Origin: an uncultured Mycoplasmatales bacterium
GTDB lineage: Bacteria; Bacillota_I; Bacilli_A; Mycoplasmatales; Mycoplasmoidaceae
Assembly (NCBI GenBank): GCA_949422915.1
Contig: CASPLF010000009.1
Location: 1 to 32,244, forward strand
Direction of reading: 5' to 3'
Length of the DNA stretch: 32,244 nt
Made by a program: the position numbers and the translations under genes
In this document: one piece after another, positions 17,801 to 32,043 of the stretch
How the letters are laid out: every line of letters begins with the position of its first letter
Position numbering within the stretch: the stretch's first letter is position 1
The notes under the pieces: generated by a model
What the model saw: only the letters and a program-made list of their open reading frames with translations
What the model was told of the DNA's origin: nothing
The model's database searches: none

Positions 17801-19480
17801 AATAATGTCTAGACTTTCAATTAAAATATTGATTGTTTCTTCGAATCTATTATTAAAATAATATTTTTCAGCAACATTTAATGCGTTATTGATATCTTCA
17901 TTTTCATTACGATATTTATTTAAAAAAATAAAAAGTCTTTGAGAATATAGTTTTAGTTCATTATCGAATGTACATGTTTTAATGATATCTACTACATGTT
18001 TTTTAATTTCTTGAATTTCACTAAATACTTTTGTGTAATTTATGAAGTAATTATCATCAATTAATTTTTCAAGATCATCAATTTTATTAATAGCTATTCT
18101 AATAGCTTTAATGGTTTCAGTATCATTTGAATTTAATTTAATTTTTGTTCCTAATAACTGAACAAGAATTAATTTGACAGTAGCGATTTCATCTAATAAG
18201 CTAATAGATGAACGATATTTTTTATAGATTTCATTACTTAGTGTTTCTAATTCAGACTTAAAGTTTCTAATTTGGTCTAATGCTTCTTTGATGCTGATAA
18301 TAAATTTATCTTTTTGGATACTATTGTATGAAGAATTGTATTGCTTTGTAATTCTTTCATAAGAGACAGCAATAGCTTTTAATTGAAAAGATAAATCATT
18401 AACTTTAGAAATAACAGATTCATCAGATTCATTGAATCTGTCTACTAATACCGAGAATGCATTTTGAATAATTTTAGTTTTTTTACTAATATCTTGGATT
18501 TGTTCATTTAAAAATTTAATGTTTTTTTGTACTAAAATGTTTAAACGATCGGTTTGAGAAATAATTTTACTTGCAAATTCAATGTGTTTAATAGCAACTA
18601 TTGCATAGTTGTTTGCTTCATTAATATTAATGTTTTTTAATTGCGCTTTAAGATCGCCTAGATTAACATTGGCATTAGCTATTCTTTTGTTGATTAAGAT
18701 AGTATCATCATTTGATAATAATGCTGATTTTTCTGAAAGTTGTTTTTTAATTTTTGCAATATAACTTGTCAAATAAGAATCAACTTTATCAAAAATATAT
18801 AAATGTTTTACAGTTTTGTAAAAAACAGTAATGTATCTATTTAATGAAGTCAATGATTTCATTAATTTATCATTATTAATTTTTAAAACATATTCAGAAA
18901 CATTTGCTAAAGATGTCTCGATAGATTCTCTAAAATTTTTAAAGATTTCATGTTTATAAGTGACTGATAAATTGTGTTCATAAAAATCAAATAATTCATC
19001 AGTAATTAATCTATATGAAGTTAATAAGTTAGCAACGTTTTTACTATAAATAGTTGTGTTAGAAATCGTCTTCTTTAATTTTTCAGACATGATTAAACAA
19101 AAGTTTAAATCTTGGTTAATTTCAGCTTTTAATGTATTGGCTGATAAGAATGAAAATTCCTCATTCATATCGGTTAGAGTAATAATCTTGTCTTTAACAA
19201 CATTTAATTGTTGTTCAAAAAATTCTTTTGATTGATTGACATCAATCATTAGATCTTTTAATATTGGGTTATTTTTAGATAACACTGTCAAATAACTAAA
19301 ATTATTAATGCTTGAAACGTGGTGAATGTCATTGTAAGTATCTTTTATTGAATATTCGCTATTAATTGTTTTTCTTTTAATGAAAAAGAAAATAAAAAAG
19401 ATTGCAAACGCAATAACAAATAGTATTTCAAATACTAATAAAGCTATAAATAAAGGCGATTGTAAAATAGGCGAATTCAT
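17762..19480 (-). CDS. EzrA-like membrane-anchored coiled-coil protein
   Basis: A 572-residue protein with one N-terminal transmembrane helix (about 9-35, LFIALLVFEILFVIAFAIFFIFFF) followed by KRK and then an almost wholly helical, Lys/Glu/Asn/Ile-rich body with heptad-like spacing over more than 500 residues. Topology, length and composition match septation ring formation regulator EzrA, which in Firmicutes binds FtsZ and tempers Z-ring formation; mollicute homologues are diverged. There is no internal UGA Trp, so the track ORF is complete. Its ATG shares a base with the stop of the Nif3-like gene (TAATG). The fold class is clear; the specific EzrA assignment is less certain. Confidence 0.7.
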   Translation of the reverse strand: MNSPILQSPLFIALLVFEILFVIAFAIFFIFFFIKRKTINSEYSIKDTYNDIHHVSSINNFSYLTVLSKNNPILKDLMIDVNQSKEFFEQQLNVVKDKIITLTDMNEEFSFLSANTLKAEINQDLNFCLIMSEKLKKTISNTTIYSKNVANLLTSYRLITDELFDFYEHNLSVTYKHEIFKNFRESIETSLANVSEYVLKINNDKLMKSLTSLNRYITVFYKTVKHLYIFDKVDSYLTSYIAKIKKQLSEKSALLSNDDTILINKRIANANVNLGDLKAQLKNININEANNYAIVAIKHIEFASKIISQTDRLNILVQKNIKFLNEQIQDISKKTKIIQNAFSVLVDRFNESDESVISKVNDLSFQLKAIAVSYERITKQYNSSYNSIQKDKFIISIKEALDQIRNFKSELETLSNEIYKKYRSSISLLDEIATVKLILVQLLGTKIKLNSNDTETIKAIRIAINKIDDLEKLIDDNYFINYTKVFSEIQEIKKHVVDIIKTCTFDNELKLYSQRLFIFLNKYRNENEDINNALNVAEKYYFNNRFEETINILIESLDIIKKASEINRIAFD

Positions 19481-20256
19481 TATTTAATTATTGTTAAATC
19501 TAATTTTGATGGATATTCTGTAAAAGCAATATCTTTGAATTTATTGGTTAATAAATTGGTTATTACACCAACAAATATATTTTCAGCATCATGTCCAATA
19601 TCTAATACATTAGCACGATAAGTTTTTGCGTATTGTCAATCATGTCATTTAACATCACCTGTGATAAATAATGTATCTTTATTGTTTTCTGATATCGGTT
19701 GTTTTAAGACGCTAAAACCACTACCTAAACACACAACAACTTTTTTAATTAAATCAGTTTTGTTACCAAAACCAATAGTTCTTGATGTTTTTAATGTTTT
19801 AGCAAATAATTTTTGAAGTTCATTAAGTGTAGTTGGACGATTCAAATCAGCTAATGCATAAGTTCCACAAGGAGTTTTTTGAAATTTAATATTTTTAAAA
19901 ATCTTGTATTTCTTCAAAAAAGAAACATTCATTCCATTAGGACTATTATCAAAACAAGTGTGTAGTGCGATGGAAGGTGTTTTAGTAGTTTTTAATAAGC
20001 TAATTAACCTTTTATCTTTTTTTTCTACTGGATGATCTTTAGTTGATTTAGTAAAGATTGGGTGATGAGAAACAATTAAATCATATTGTCCACTAATAGC
20101 ATTCATCACTGTTTCTTCATTAAGATCTAGACATACAAGGACTCTTTTAATAGGTTTATTAAAATAGACAATCTTTCCTGATTGATCTCATTTTTCTTGG
20201 AGTCTTAATGGATAGTTTTTAACTAAATAGCTATAAACATCACATGTTTTTGTCAT
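19480..20256 (-). CDS. Nif3-like dinuclear metal-centre protein
   Basis: A 258-residue protein in code 4; the track shows only 19645-20109. ATG 20256 to TAA 19480 is open. Family hallmarks are an N-terminal RLQEKWDQSG (family: P..LAE.WDN.G), LIVSHHPIF with metal-binding His, IALHTCFDNSPNGMN (family: HT..D...GG.N), GFG / LGSGFS, and TGDVKWHDWQ near the C-terminus. Nif3/YqfO proteins form hexameric toroids with two metals. Annotation as GTP cyclohydrolase I type 2 is common, but their cellular role is not settled. A minus-strand TATAAT (20271 to 20266) ten bases before the ATG implies a nearly leaderless mRNA and a promoter separate from the tRNA upstream. Confidence 0.88.
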
Positions 20257-20265
20257 AGTACACTA

Positions 20266-20271
20266 ATTATA
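20266..20271 (-). promoter_or_regulatory. -10 box of the Nif3-like / EzrA-like operon
   Basis: TATAAT on the minus strand, nine bases between its end and the ATG at 20256. It lies just downstream of the tRNA-Trp terminator, so transcription restarts here. Confidence 0.55.
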
Positions 20272-20289
20272 AAATATATTATTTATTAA

Positions 20290-20322
20290 TTAAAAAAAGA
20301 AAACTCAACCATAAGGTTGAGT
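20290..20322 (-). terminator. Terminator after tRNA-Trp
   Basis: On the minus strand ACTCAACC, loop TTAT, GGTTGAGT, then TTTCTTTTTTTAATT. A perfect 8-bp stem with a T-tract, 11 bp downstream of the tRNA. Confidence 0.85.
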
Positions 20323-20332
20323 GTTAGTTTAA

Positions 20333-20407
20333 TGGCAGGGGTGGCAGGACTCGAACCCACAACAGACGGTTTTGAAGACCGTAGTTCTACCTTTGAACTA
20401 CACCCCT
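20333..20407 (-). tRNA. tRNA-Trp (anticodon UCA)
   Basis: Minus-strand cloverleaf: acceptor AGGGGTG pairs with CACCCCT, D stem GTTC/GAAC, anticodon stem ACGGT/ACCGT with loop CTTCAAA, T arm with TTCGAGT, discriminator G and encoded CCA. The UCA anticodon reads UGA as well as UGG, the hallmark of the mollicute code and consistent with every TGA interruption in the track. The proportions are of a normal 72-nt elongator tRNA (plus CCA), not the long-armed tRNA-Sec. Confidence 0.95.
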
Positions 20408-20422
20408 AGAATAAATAAAGAA

Positions 20423-20665
20423 TTATTTATTTAGTAATTTTTTAAATTCTTGAACTAGATCGTTAATAGTTTTAATCTTATCTAATTCTTCATCAGGAAC
20501 TCTAACTCCTAATTCTTGTTCGATTGTAACAATGATGTTAAGAGATGTAAAAGAGTCTATCCCTAAGTCCTTTAATGGGACATCATACACCTCTGGTGTA
20601 ATGTCAATATTAATCTTTTGTTTTTTAGCTTCTCTAGTAATGATTTCTAAAATATCTTTAGCCAT
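20423..20665 (-). CDS. acpP: Acyl carrier protein
   Basis: An 80-residue acidic four-helix protein. The phosphopantetheine site is LGIDSFTSLNIIVTIEQELGVRVPDEE, in which the usual DSL is DSF; the modified Ser is kept. ACP carries acyl groups; many mycoplasmas keep it without a complete fatty-acid synthase, for phospholipid or lipoprotein acylation. A TATAAT (20680 to 20675, minus) lies ten bases before the ATG, which has no Shine-Dalgarno. The gene sits between a choline-kinase-like gene and tRNA-Trp, only 15 bp from the tRNA, which may be co-transcribed. Confidence 0.92.
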   Translation of the reverse strand: MAKDILEIITREAKKQKINIDITPEVYDVPLKDLGIDSFTSLNIIVTIEQELGVRVPDEELDKIKTINDLVQEFKKLLNK

Positions 20666-20674
20666 AATATTTTA

Positions 20675-20680
20675 ATTATA
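20675..20680 (-). promoter_or_regulatory. -10 box of acpP
   Basis: TATAAT on the minus strand ending nine bases before the acpP ATG, implying a leader of about 3 nt. Confidence 0.5.
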
Positions 20681-20697
20681 AAGATATCATAGATATT

Positions 20698-21522
20698 TTA
20701 TTTACGTTTTGGGTTAGTTGTTATTCAAGTGTAATAATCTTCGATTTGAAGTTTTAATTGTTCACGATATTTTAAAATCATTTCATCTTCAGGCATATAG
20801 AAAGTTCACATATATGCATAACATGTGCAAATATAGATTTGCTCTTTAACATCTTCTGGATTTAATTCGTTATCATATGCAATCATTCTAATTTTGTAAT
20901 GAGAAAGATTTAATTCTCTAATGTAATTAATAAGATCTCATCAAGGAGTGTTTAATCTTCCTCATTCATAATCAATTAAATTAATTGATTTTTTAGAGCC
21001 TAAAATAATGTTTAATGGGTTAATGTCATTGTGGCTCATAACATATGGACCATGACAATGGATATTAGTTAATTTTTGATATAAATTCATGTATTTTTCA
21101 GGTAAATCTGATTTTTTTACATATTCAAAATAATCATGAACTGGGATGTTATCATTAGGGGCAATGGCATGTAAATTCTCAATTTTTTCAACTAATTTGT
21201 TGATAAAAACAAGTTTAGAAGCTTGTTTAAAAGGAACGGTTTTTCCTTTGATTCAAACTTTAATTGCGTTACCAGTTTTTTCATCAAAATACTTGTAATC
21301 TTTATTGTTAATTGTTTTTAAAAATTCTAATTCAACTTTTCGATCTACATTTTTAGTTTGCTTAGAAATTCTTACTTGGTATTCATTAAAATCGCTAGTT
21401 TGAAAGTAATAGGAATAATTAGTATACCCATTATGAATACGTCTGGTTTTATTGATATCAGTGATAACGTAATGTGTATTTTTTAAGAATAAATCAATTG
21501 CTTTTTGCTTTAATTCTTTCAT
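20698..21522 (-). CDS. Choline/ethanolamine kinase-like phosphotransferase (LicA-type)
   Basis: A 274-residue protein in code 4; the track shows only the first 89 residues. It has an aminoglycoside-phosphotransferase/choline-kinase fold by motif: an N-terminal glycine loop region (RRIHNGYTNYSYYF), the catalytic loop MSHNDINPLNII (Brenner motif HxDxxxxN, here HND) and the metal-binding LIDYEWG. It most likely phosphorylates choline or ethanolamine in phospholipid-headgroup or surface modification. The start at 21522 is 3 bp after the stop of the YitT-like gene. All catalytic residues visible by eye are present. The natural substrate is unproven. Confidence 0.83.
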
Positions 21523-21525
21523 ACA

Positions 21526-22857
21526 TTAATCTGTTTGGTTTTGCATTGCAATGTAACCATCAAGATCTGAAACTCTAGTTGTAGAAATCATACATTTTTT
21601 ATCAAAATGACGGATTATTTGGATAAATTCAGGTAATTCAACAAATTGCATAACACTTACAATGCTATTAACATCTTTGCCTGAATATCCACCTTTACAT
21701 CCTGAAATTGTTAATGGGTGAGTGTAGTTATATTTCTTTAATCCGTTTCTAATTTTAGTAACTGATTCTTTGCTGCAGAAAATTTCTACACGAACCATTT
21801 TTTGTCATGGGAACAATCTATCAATTAATGAACCGTGACATAGAACTCATACGAAAGAAGCCACTAAGTTAGCAGAAATTAAATACTGTCATCCAACATA
21901 TGGATTACCAGTTATTCCATCTTTTGCAATACTTGCAAATTCATTGCTAGCTCCGTAAGCTACACCTGAGAAATAACTACCACATGTAACACCTAAGAAC
22001 ATTAACACAGTATTGTAAATTATCATAATTGTGCCTAATTCTTTATGTTTCTTTTGTGAATAGTAGATAGTTACTATATCTCCACCAGCTGTTGAACCGC
22101 CAATCATGAATAAAATTGCAGCTGATAGAGAAGAGAATAGCGAGAATATTACAGCATAAATTAATAAAAGGAAGAATTCAACAATATTTTGGTTAGTAAT
22201 TGCAGTTCTAATAATGTCATTAGATGCTTTAATATCTGTGATTGTTGTTCAAATTAATATTGCATGCTCACTTCCACTAAATACTGGAAATACATTTGGT
22301 GAGAATGTAATAACTTGAATATTAAAATTTTTCAAGTTTTGGTCAATTGTAGTTGTATCACCAAATAACATAACGTTGTGAATATCTGGTATTAATGATC
22401 ACAAAAAACCACAAACTTGCATTGTCACTAAATAAGCTGCTGATAATAAAGCAAATCTTTTTGAAAGTTTTTTGTACGCAAAGATCAATAACGGAATGTT
22501 AACAACTAAATAAAAACCTCAGAACATTAAGTTGTAAATAATTGGTAATACTTTTTCAGAAACATTGCCAAAAACTTTTATTAATGAGTAAAACATTCTG
22601 GCTAATCCTTGAAAAAATGATGTTGTTCCACCGATATACAAACCTGTAACTTCAACTAAAAAGATAGTTGCAACACTCATAATAACACCGGCTAAAACAG
22701 CGATTAAGTATTTAGATCATTCATGTTTTACGGCATAAAAATTAGCAAATTTTACTAAATTTGTGTTAAATTTTACTTTAGATGTTGATCTACCAGTGAA
22801 GGTAAAATTTTTGTTCAAAGCACCTTCATTACATTCACATTTTCTAAATTTTCACAT
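21526..22857 (-). CDS. YitT/DUF2179-type membrane protein
   Basis: A 443-residue membrane protein in code 4, joining track fragments 21889-22107 and 21526-21798 with upstream sequence to ATG 22857. A basic, Cys-containing cytoplasmic start of about 45 residues is followed by roughly six hydrophobic helices (YLIAVLAGVIMSVATIFLV and VIFSLFSSLSAAILF among them), the YitT-like segment FMIGGSTAGGDIVTIYYS, and a soluble C-terminal domain of about 90 residues (KMVRVEIFCSKESVTKI..., ending ISTTRVSDLDGYI) that matches a DUF2179/DUF2179-like sensor-type domain. The function of the family is not established. The loop around residues 160-230 seems longer than in typical 280-residue YitT proteins. Divergent from rpoB. 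Confidence 0.75.
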
Positions 22858-22919
22858 AATAGTTTTATCATAATCAAAATAAAAAGAAAATTAAAAAATA
22901 TTAATATTTTATAAATTTG

Positions 22920-22927
22920 AGTATAAT
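22920..22927. promoter_or_regulatory. rpoBC promoter -10 with opposing -10-like element
   Basis: TATAAT at 22922-22927 on the plus strand is 53 bp before the rpoB ATG. TATACT reads on the minus strand from 22925 to 22920 and could serve the YitT-like gene with a 56-nt leader. No clear -35 is seen for either. Confidence 0.5.
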
Positions 22928-22928
22928 G

Positions 22929-22947
22929 TATAGACGTATTGTCTATA
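22929..22947 (+). promoter_or_regulatory. Inverted repeat at the rpoBC transcription start
   Basis: TATAGAC (22929-22935), GTATT, GTCTATA (22941-22947): a perfect 7-bp inverted repeat beginning one base after the -10 box and covering the expected start site. It could be an operator or a 5'-end RNA hairpin. Confidence 0.45.
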
Positions 22948-22980
22948 TTATTATAGATATATATAAATAGAAAGGTAAAA

Positions 22981-25900
22981 ATGAGTAGCGAAAAATTCAC
23001 ACAAAAAAAATATTCTAATCTTGCATCTCGTAGAGATTACTCAAAGATTAGTGTAGATTTTCAAGAACCAGATTTATTGGAATTCCAAAGAAAAAGTTAC
23101 AATCACTTTTTAAAATACGAAGTTAAAGATGTAATTAAATCTTACTTCCAACAAGATCCTGAAAATCCAGACAAACTTGTTATTTCACATCCAAAGAACA
23201 ACAAGTACTCTGTGGTTTACAATGACATTAGTTTTGCAAAACCATTGAGAACTGAAGAAGAAGCAAGAAATGAAGGTAAATCTTACGAACAAGCATTGTA
23301 CGTTGATTTATCTTTAGTTAACAACGAAACAGGTAATGTAAGTCGTGTTAAAGAAAACAAAAAGACTAAATGTCCTGGTATTATGTTTGCAAACATTCCA
23401 ATGATGACTTCAAAAGGAACGTTCATCGTTAACGGAATTGAAAAGTTTGTAATTTCACAAATTGTAAGATCGCCAGGTGCTTACATTCTTTCAAAATCAC
23501 AAATTAAATTAAACACTAAGAAAAAAATCAATACAGGTTATATTTGTGAAATTTTACCATCACGTGGTACTTTGATGAATTTCCAAATTGATGAACATAA
23601 CAACACAGTTATTGTTACAATGAGAAATTCATTAGGTGATAGTGCACCAAGCTTCCCTGCTACTCAGTTGCTAAAAGCGTTTGGTATGACTCAAGATGAA
23701 ATTCGTAGAATTTTCAGAGATGATGATTACATCTTGAATACTTTATTCTCTGAACCATACAATCATGAATCTATTCTTGATGATTTCGAAATTATTACTT
23801 TCAGAAAATTAATCAACACAAATAAAACATCAAAGATCAAAGCTTTTGGTTCACCAATTGATAACAAATTAAAAAGTGCTATTGAAAAATACGAAGAAGA
23901 AAAGACAATCGTTGCCGATCTTCGTGCAAAATATGAAGAAAAATTCGATCAATACAGCAATGGTGTTTCTTCAAATAAAACTGAAGTTGAAAAATTATTG
24001 AATAGTTTAAACTTCCATGAAAAGAATTTAAGAAAATTACTTGATACAATCATCACTGAAAAAGCTGCTAAGAATTTAATTCAACAATTGGCTATTTCTA
24101 CACGTGCTGTTGAAGCTAATGCATCAACTGCAACAAACCAAGTTTGTTATCAAGATGTTTTAGCTAACCACTTTATGTTAAACCGTCAATATGATTTAAC
24201 AAGTGCTGGTAGATATAAACTTTCAAGAAAATTAAGAGTATCTGAACGTTTATACCACAGAGTGTTAGCTCAAGACATTCATGATTTAAAAGGCAAATTA
24301 GTTTTACCTGCAGGTACTTTAATTAACAAAGAAGAATTGGATATCATTAAACAACATTTAGGTTCAAACAATTTAAACATTGTTGATGAAATTTCATTAA
24401 ACAACGAAGTTTCATGTGAACGTAGACAATCTAAGTTGATTGAAGCAATCACTGTTTATACTGACAACGATCAAAACGATGTATATACACCAATCATTGG
24501 ATACCACGGTGATGTTAAATCTAAAGCTTTAACAGTAGCTGATTTTGTATCTGTAATTTCATATACAATCAACTTACCTCGTGATATCGGTTCATATGAC
24601 GACATTGACCATTTAGGTAATAAACATTTACGTTTAATTCACGAACAATTACGTTCTAAATTATTAATTGGAATGGCTCGTGTTGAAAAACACATTAAAG
24701 ATAAATTAGCTTCTATTTCAATTGCTACTGCAAATGATGAACAACAAGCTAAGATTGCTAAACGTACAACAATTAAATCAGTTGTTAACACAAAAGCTTT
24801 CCAACTTGTTGTTAAAAACTTCTTTAACTCTTACCAATTAACTCAATTCTTAGATCAACAAAACCCATTATCTGAATTAACTAACAAACGTAGAATATCT
24901 GCGATGGGTGATGGTGGTATCTCTAGGGAAGACCCTAACTTGAACATCCGTGATGTTCATTATTCTCACTATGGAAGAATCTGTCCAATTGAAACTCCAG
25001 AAGGTATGAACATTGGTTTGATCATGTCATTATCTGCATTCACTAAGGTTGATGATAATGGTTTCTTAATTTCTCCATACCACAAAGTAGTAAATGGTGT
25101 TGTTCAAAAAGAAGTTGAATGATTAACAGCATTAAGAGAAGATGAATACATTATTGCAGAAGCTGCAACAAAGTGTAATGCTGAAGGTAAGATTATGGGT
25201 GATAAAGTTGTTGCTCGTTACCGTTCATCAATTGAAATGTATGATCCTAAGAAAGTTGACTACATTGACATTTCTCCAAGACAAGTAGTTTCAATTGCAA
25301 CAGGAAGTATTCCTTTCCTAGAACACGACGATACTGCTCGTGCATTGATGGGTGCAAACATGCAACGTCAAGCTGTTCCATTAATTCATCCATATGCTCC
25401 AATTATTGGTACAGGTACTGAATATAAAATTGCTCACGACTCAGGTGTTGCAGTAACTGCTGATGTAGATGGTACTGTAATTGCGGTAGATGGTACTTCA
25501 ATTAAAATTGAACCAAAAGATGGTGGCAAAAATCAATTTGCTAAATTAGTTAAATACCGTAAATCTAACCAAGACACATGTATTAACCAAACACCAATCG
25601 TTAAAGTTGGTCAAAAAGTTAAAGCAGGTGAAACAATTGCTGATGGACCAGCAATGTACAATGGTGAATTAGCTCTTGGACGTAACCCATTAGTTGCTTT
25701 CATGACTTGAAATGGTTACAACTTCGAAGATGCTGTTATTATTTCTGAACGTCTAGTAAAAGATGATGTATATACTTCAATTTGTATTGAAGAATATACA
25801 ATTAAATGTTTAAGAACTAAAAATGGTGATGAAGAAATCACTCGTGAAGTTCCAAATGTTTCTGATGAATCTAAACGTTACTTAGATGAAAACGGTATCA

Positions 25901-27210
25901 TCATGGTTGGTGCCGAAGTTAAAGAAGGTGATATTTTAGTTGGTAAAGTTTCTCCAAAAGGTCAAACTGATTACACAGCTGAAGAAAAATTATTACAAGC
26001 AATCTTTGGTAACAAAACTCGTAATTTCCGTGATTCATCATTAAAGGTTCCACATGGTGGAGAAGGTATTGTTGCTAAAATTCAAAGATTCTCAATTAGC
26101 AACAACGACGAATTAGATGATGATGTAATCGAATTAATTAAGATCTACGTAATTCAAAAACGTAAGATTCAAATCGGTGATAAAATGTCAGGTCGTCACG
26201 GTAACAAAGGTATTGTTTCAATCGTTGTTCCAGTTGAAGATATGCCATATTTAGAAGATGGTACACCGATTGATATTTTATTAAACCCATTAGGTGTTCC
26301 AAGCCGTATGAACATTGGTCAAATCTTTGAAATTCATTTAGGATATGCACTAAGACAAATTGCAATGAATAAAGCAATTCAAATGGCTGCAGAAAAAGCT
26401 CCACTTGCAGAAGTTATTTGCACATTTGGTTTAGAAGAAGCTAAAGCGAAAGCTTTAATGAGTGCTATTTCTTCTTACTTAACTAAGACAGGTAAGAAAC
26501 CATCTGAAGTTAAGAACTGTGAATTACTTGCTATCTTAAAAACAATTGGTTTACATTATGAAGATTTAAACTACAAAGCTGCTACTCCAGTATTTGCTGG
26601 TGCTGATATTAATGATATCAAAAATGCTTACAAAGAAATCGGCATTGATGTTAACAAAACATTAGGTAAATTCCAATTATATGATGGTAAAACTGGTGAA
26701 CCATTTGATGCTAAGACAACTGTTGGTGTTATGTACATGATGAAACTAGACCACATGGTTGATGATAAGGTACATGCACGTGCTGTTGGTCCTTATTCTA
26801 AGATCACTCAACAACCACTTGGTGGTAAATCACAAAACGGTGGTCAAAGATTCGGTGAAATGGAAGTTTGAGCACTTGAAGCATATGGTGCAGCTTACAA
26901 CTTACAAGAATTATTGACTATCAAGTCAGATGATGTTAAAGGACGTAATTTAACATACGCAGCAATTGTTAAGGGAAAACCATTCCCAACACCATCGCTT
27001 CCAGAATCATTTAAATTGTTAACAAAACAATTACAAGGTTTATGCTTACATGTTAATGTAATTAAGGAAGATGGTTCTGTTGAAGATATCAATGATTACA
27101 CATCAGTAATTTCTGATCGTGAATTAAAAGATACAATTCAATCTGATGATACAGTTACTGTTGAAACTATTGATGAAGGTGATTCATCAAGATTTGAAAA
27201 TAATTTCTAA
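22981..27210 (+). CDS. rpoB: DNA-directed RNA polymerase subunit beta
   Basis: A 1409-residue beta subunit in code 4, split in the track at three TGA Trp codons. ATG 22981 has AGAAAGG five bases upstream. Recognisable parts are the N-terminal protrusion and lobe, a Lys/Glu-rich helical insertion about residues 300-365, the rifampicin-pocket region [22 protein letters not shown], the [16 protein letters not shown] block, [12 protein letters not shown] and the C-terminal [24 protein letters not shown]. In the rifampicin region the residue equivalent to E. coli His526 is Asn (residue 635), a change associated with natural rifampicin resistance in mollicutes. A C-terminal acidic extension follows the conserved end. 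rplL and rplJ are not upstream; the neighbour is a divergent YitT-like gene. Confidence 0.98.
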
Positions 27211-27227
27211 TTTGGAGGTAAATAAAT

Positions 27228-31049
<3,822 letters not shown>

Positions 31050-31053
31050 TAAA

Positions 31054-31059
31054 TATAAT
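31054..31059 (+). promoter_or_regulatory. -10 box of rplM-rpsI
   Basis: TATAAT in the 39-bp gap after rpoC, predicting a leader of about 23 nt that contains AAGGAAAG before the rplM ATG. Confidence 0.5.
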
Positions 31060-31088
31060 CTATATACCTATATATAAGGAAAGTGCAT

Positions 31089-31538
31089 ATGCAAAAAACA
31101 ACAATGTTAAAAAAAGAAAAAGCTATGTCAGATCGCAAATGATACGAAATCGATGCGACTGGTTTAGTTTTAGGTAAACTTGCTGTTGAAGTTGCTAACA
31201 TTCTACGTGGTAAAAACAAACCTAGCTTTACTCCAAATGTTGATTGTGGAGATTACGTAATTGTAAGAAATGCTAGCAAAGTTGTTTTAACAGGCAACAA
31301 GGCTGAAAAAGAAAAGTGATATACTCATTCTCAATACATCGGTGGTTTAAGAACTAGAACCGGTAAAGAAATGATTACTAACTATTCAGTAGAATTAGTA
31401 ACAACTGCAGTTAAAGGTATGTTACCAAAAAATAGACTAGCTAAGGATATGTTGAAAAAACTTACAGTTTATTCAGATCAAGGTAAAGCTCACGAAGCTC
31501 AAAAACCAATCAAATTTGAAATAAGGGGTAAAAAATAA
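31089..31538 (+). CDS. rplM: 50S ribosomal protein L13
   Basis: A 149-residue L13 in code 4, absent from the track because of TGA Trp codons. It contains [27 protein letters not shown], the [18 protein letters not shown] block, [15 protein letters not shown] and [19 protein letters not shown], all typical. Start: ATG 31089 with AAGGA upstream. A second ATG (31134, MSDRKW) gives the more usual L13 N-terminus, but the upstream ATG has the better ribosome site, so a 15-residue basic extension is likely. L13 is an early assembly protein of the 50S subunit. Its TAA overlaps the rpsI ATG (TAATG). Confidence 0.95.
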
Positions 31539-31930
31539 TGGAACAAGTTTCATACAAAGGTTTAGGACGTAGAAAAACTTCTGTTGCTAAAGTTATCATC
31601 ACACCAGGAACTGGTAAGATCTTAATTAACAAAAGAACACCAGAAGAATACTTTCCAAATGCATTAGTAATTAAGGATATGAAACAACCTTTAGAAATTA
31701 CTGATAACTTAACTAAATTTGATATCAATGTTAAAGTTAGTGGTGGTGGTTTCAACGGACAAGCAGGTGCTATTCGTTTAGGAATTGCTCGTGCTTTAGT
31801 AGAAGCTAATAAAGATTGCAAGAGCGATCTAAAGAAAAAGAAAATGATGACTCGTGACTCACGTGTTAAAGAACGTAAGAAATACGGTAAATACGGTGCA
31901 CGTAGAAGTCCTCAATTCACAAAACGTTAA
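31538..31930 (+). CDS. rpsI: 30S ribosomal protein S9
   Basis: A 130-residue S9: [28 protein letters not shown] at the start, [21 protein letters not shown] in the middle, and the diagnostic C-terminal [16 protein letters not shown] whose tail reaches the ribosomal P site. The start codon overlaps the rplM stop, with AAGGGG inside the end of rplM. Followed 24 bp later by tRNA-Ile, which may be read from the same transcript. Confidence 0.97.
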   Translation: MEQVSYKGLGRRKTSVAKVIITPGTGKILINKRTPEEYFPNALVIKDMKQPLEITDNLTKFDINVKVSGGGFNGQAGAIRLGIARALVEANKDCKSDLKKKKMMTRDSRVKERKKYGKYGARRSPQFTKR

Positions 31931-31954
31931 TTACAAAAAATTTTCGTTTTTTGT

Positions 31955-32031
31955 GGGAGTATAGCTCAGTTGGTTAGAGCACACCCCTGATAAGGGTGAG
32001 GTCGATGGTTCGAATCCATTTGCTCCCACCA
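31955..32031 (+). tRNA. tRNA-Ile (anticodon GAU)
   Basis: Full cloverleaf with encoded CCA: acceptor GGGAGTA with TGCTCCC, D stem GCTC/GAGC, anticodon stem CACCC/GGGTG with loop CTGATAA, T loop TTCGAAT. The upstream 24-bp spacer is an A/T inverted repeat (ACAAAAAA / TTTTTTGT) with no recognisable promoter. Confidence 0.96.
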
Positions 32032-32043
32032 TTAATAATTTCA

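Noticed and set aside
20333-20407. tRNA with UCA anticodon as a selenocysteine tRNA
   Set aside because: Normal 72-nt body, 7-bp acceptor and short variable loop; it lacks the extended arms of tRNA-Sec, and UGA is used as Trp everywhere here.
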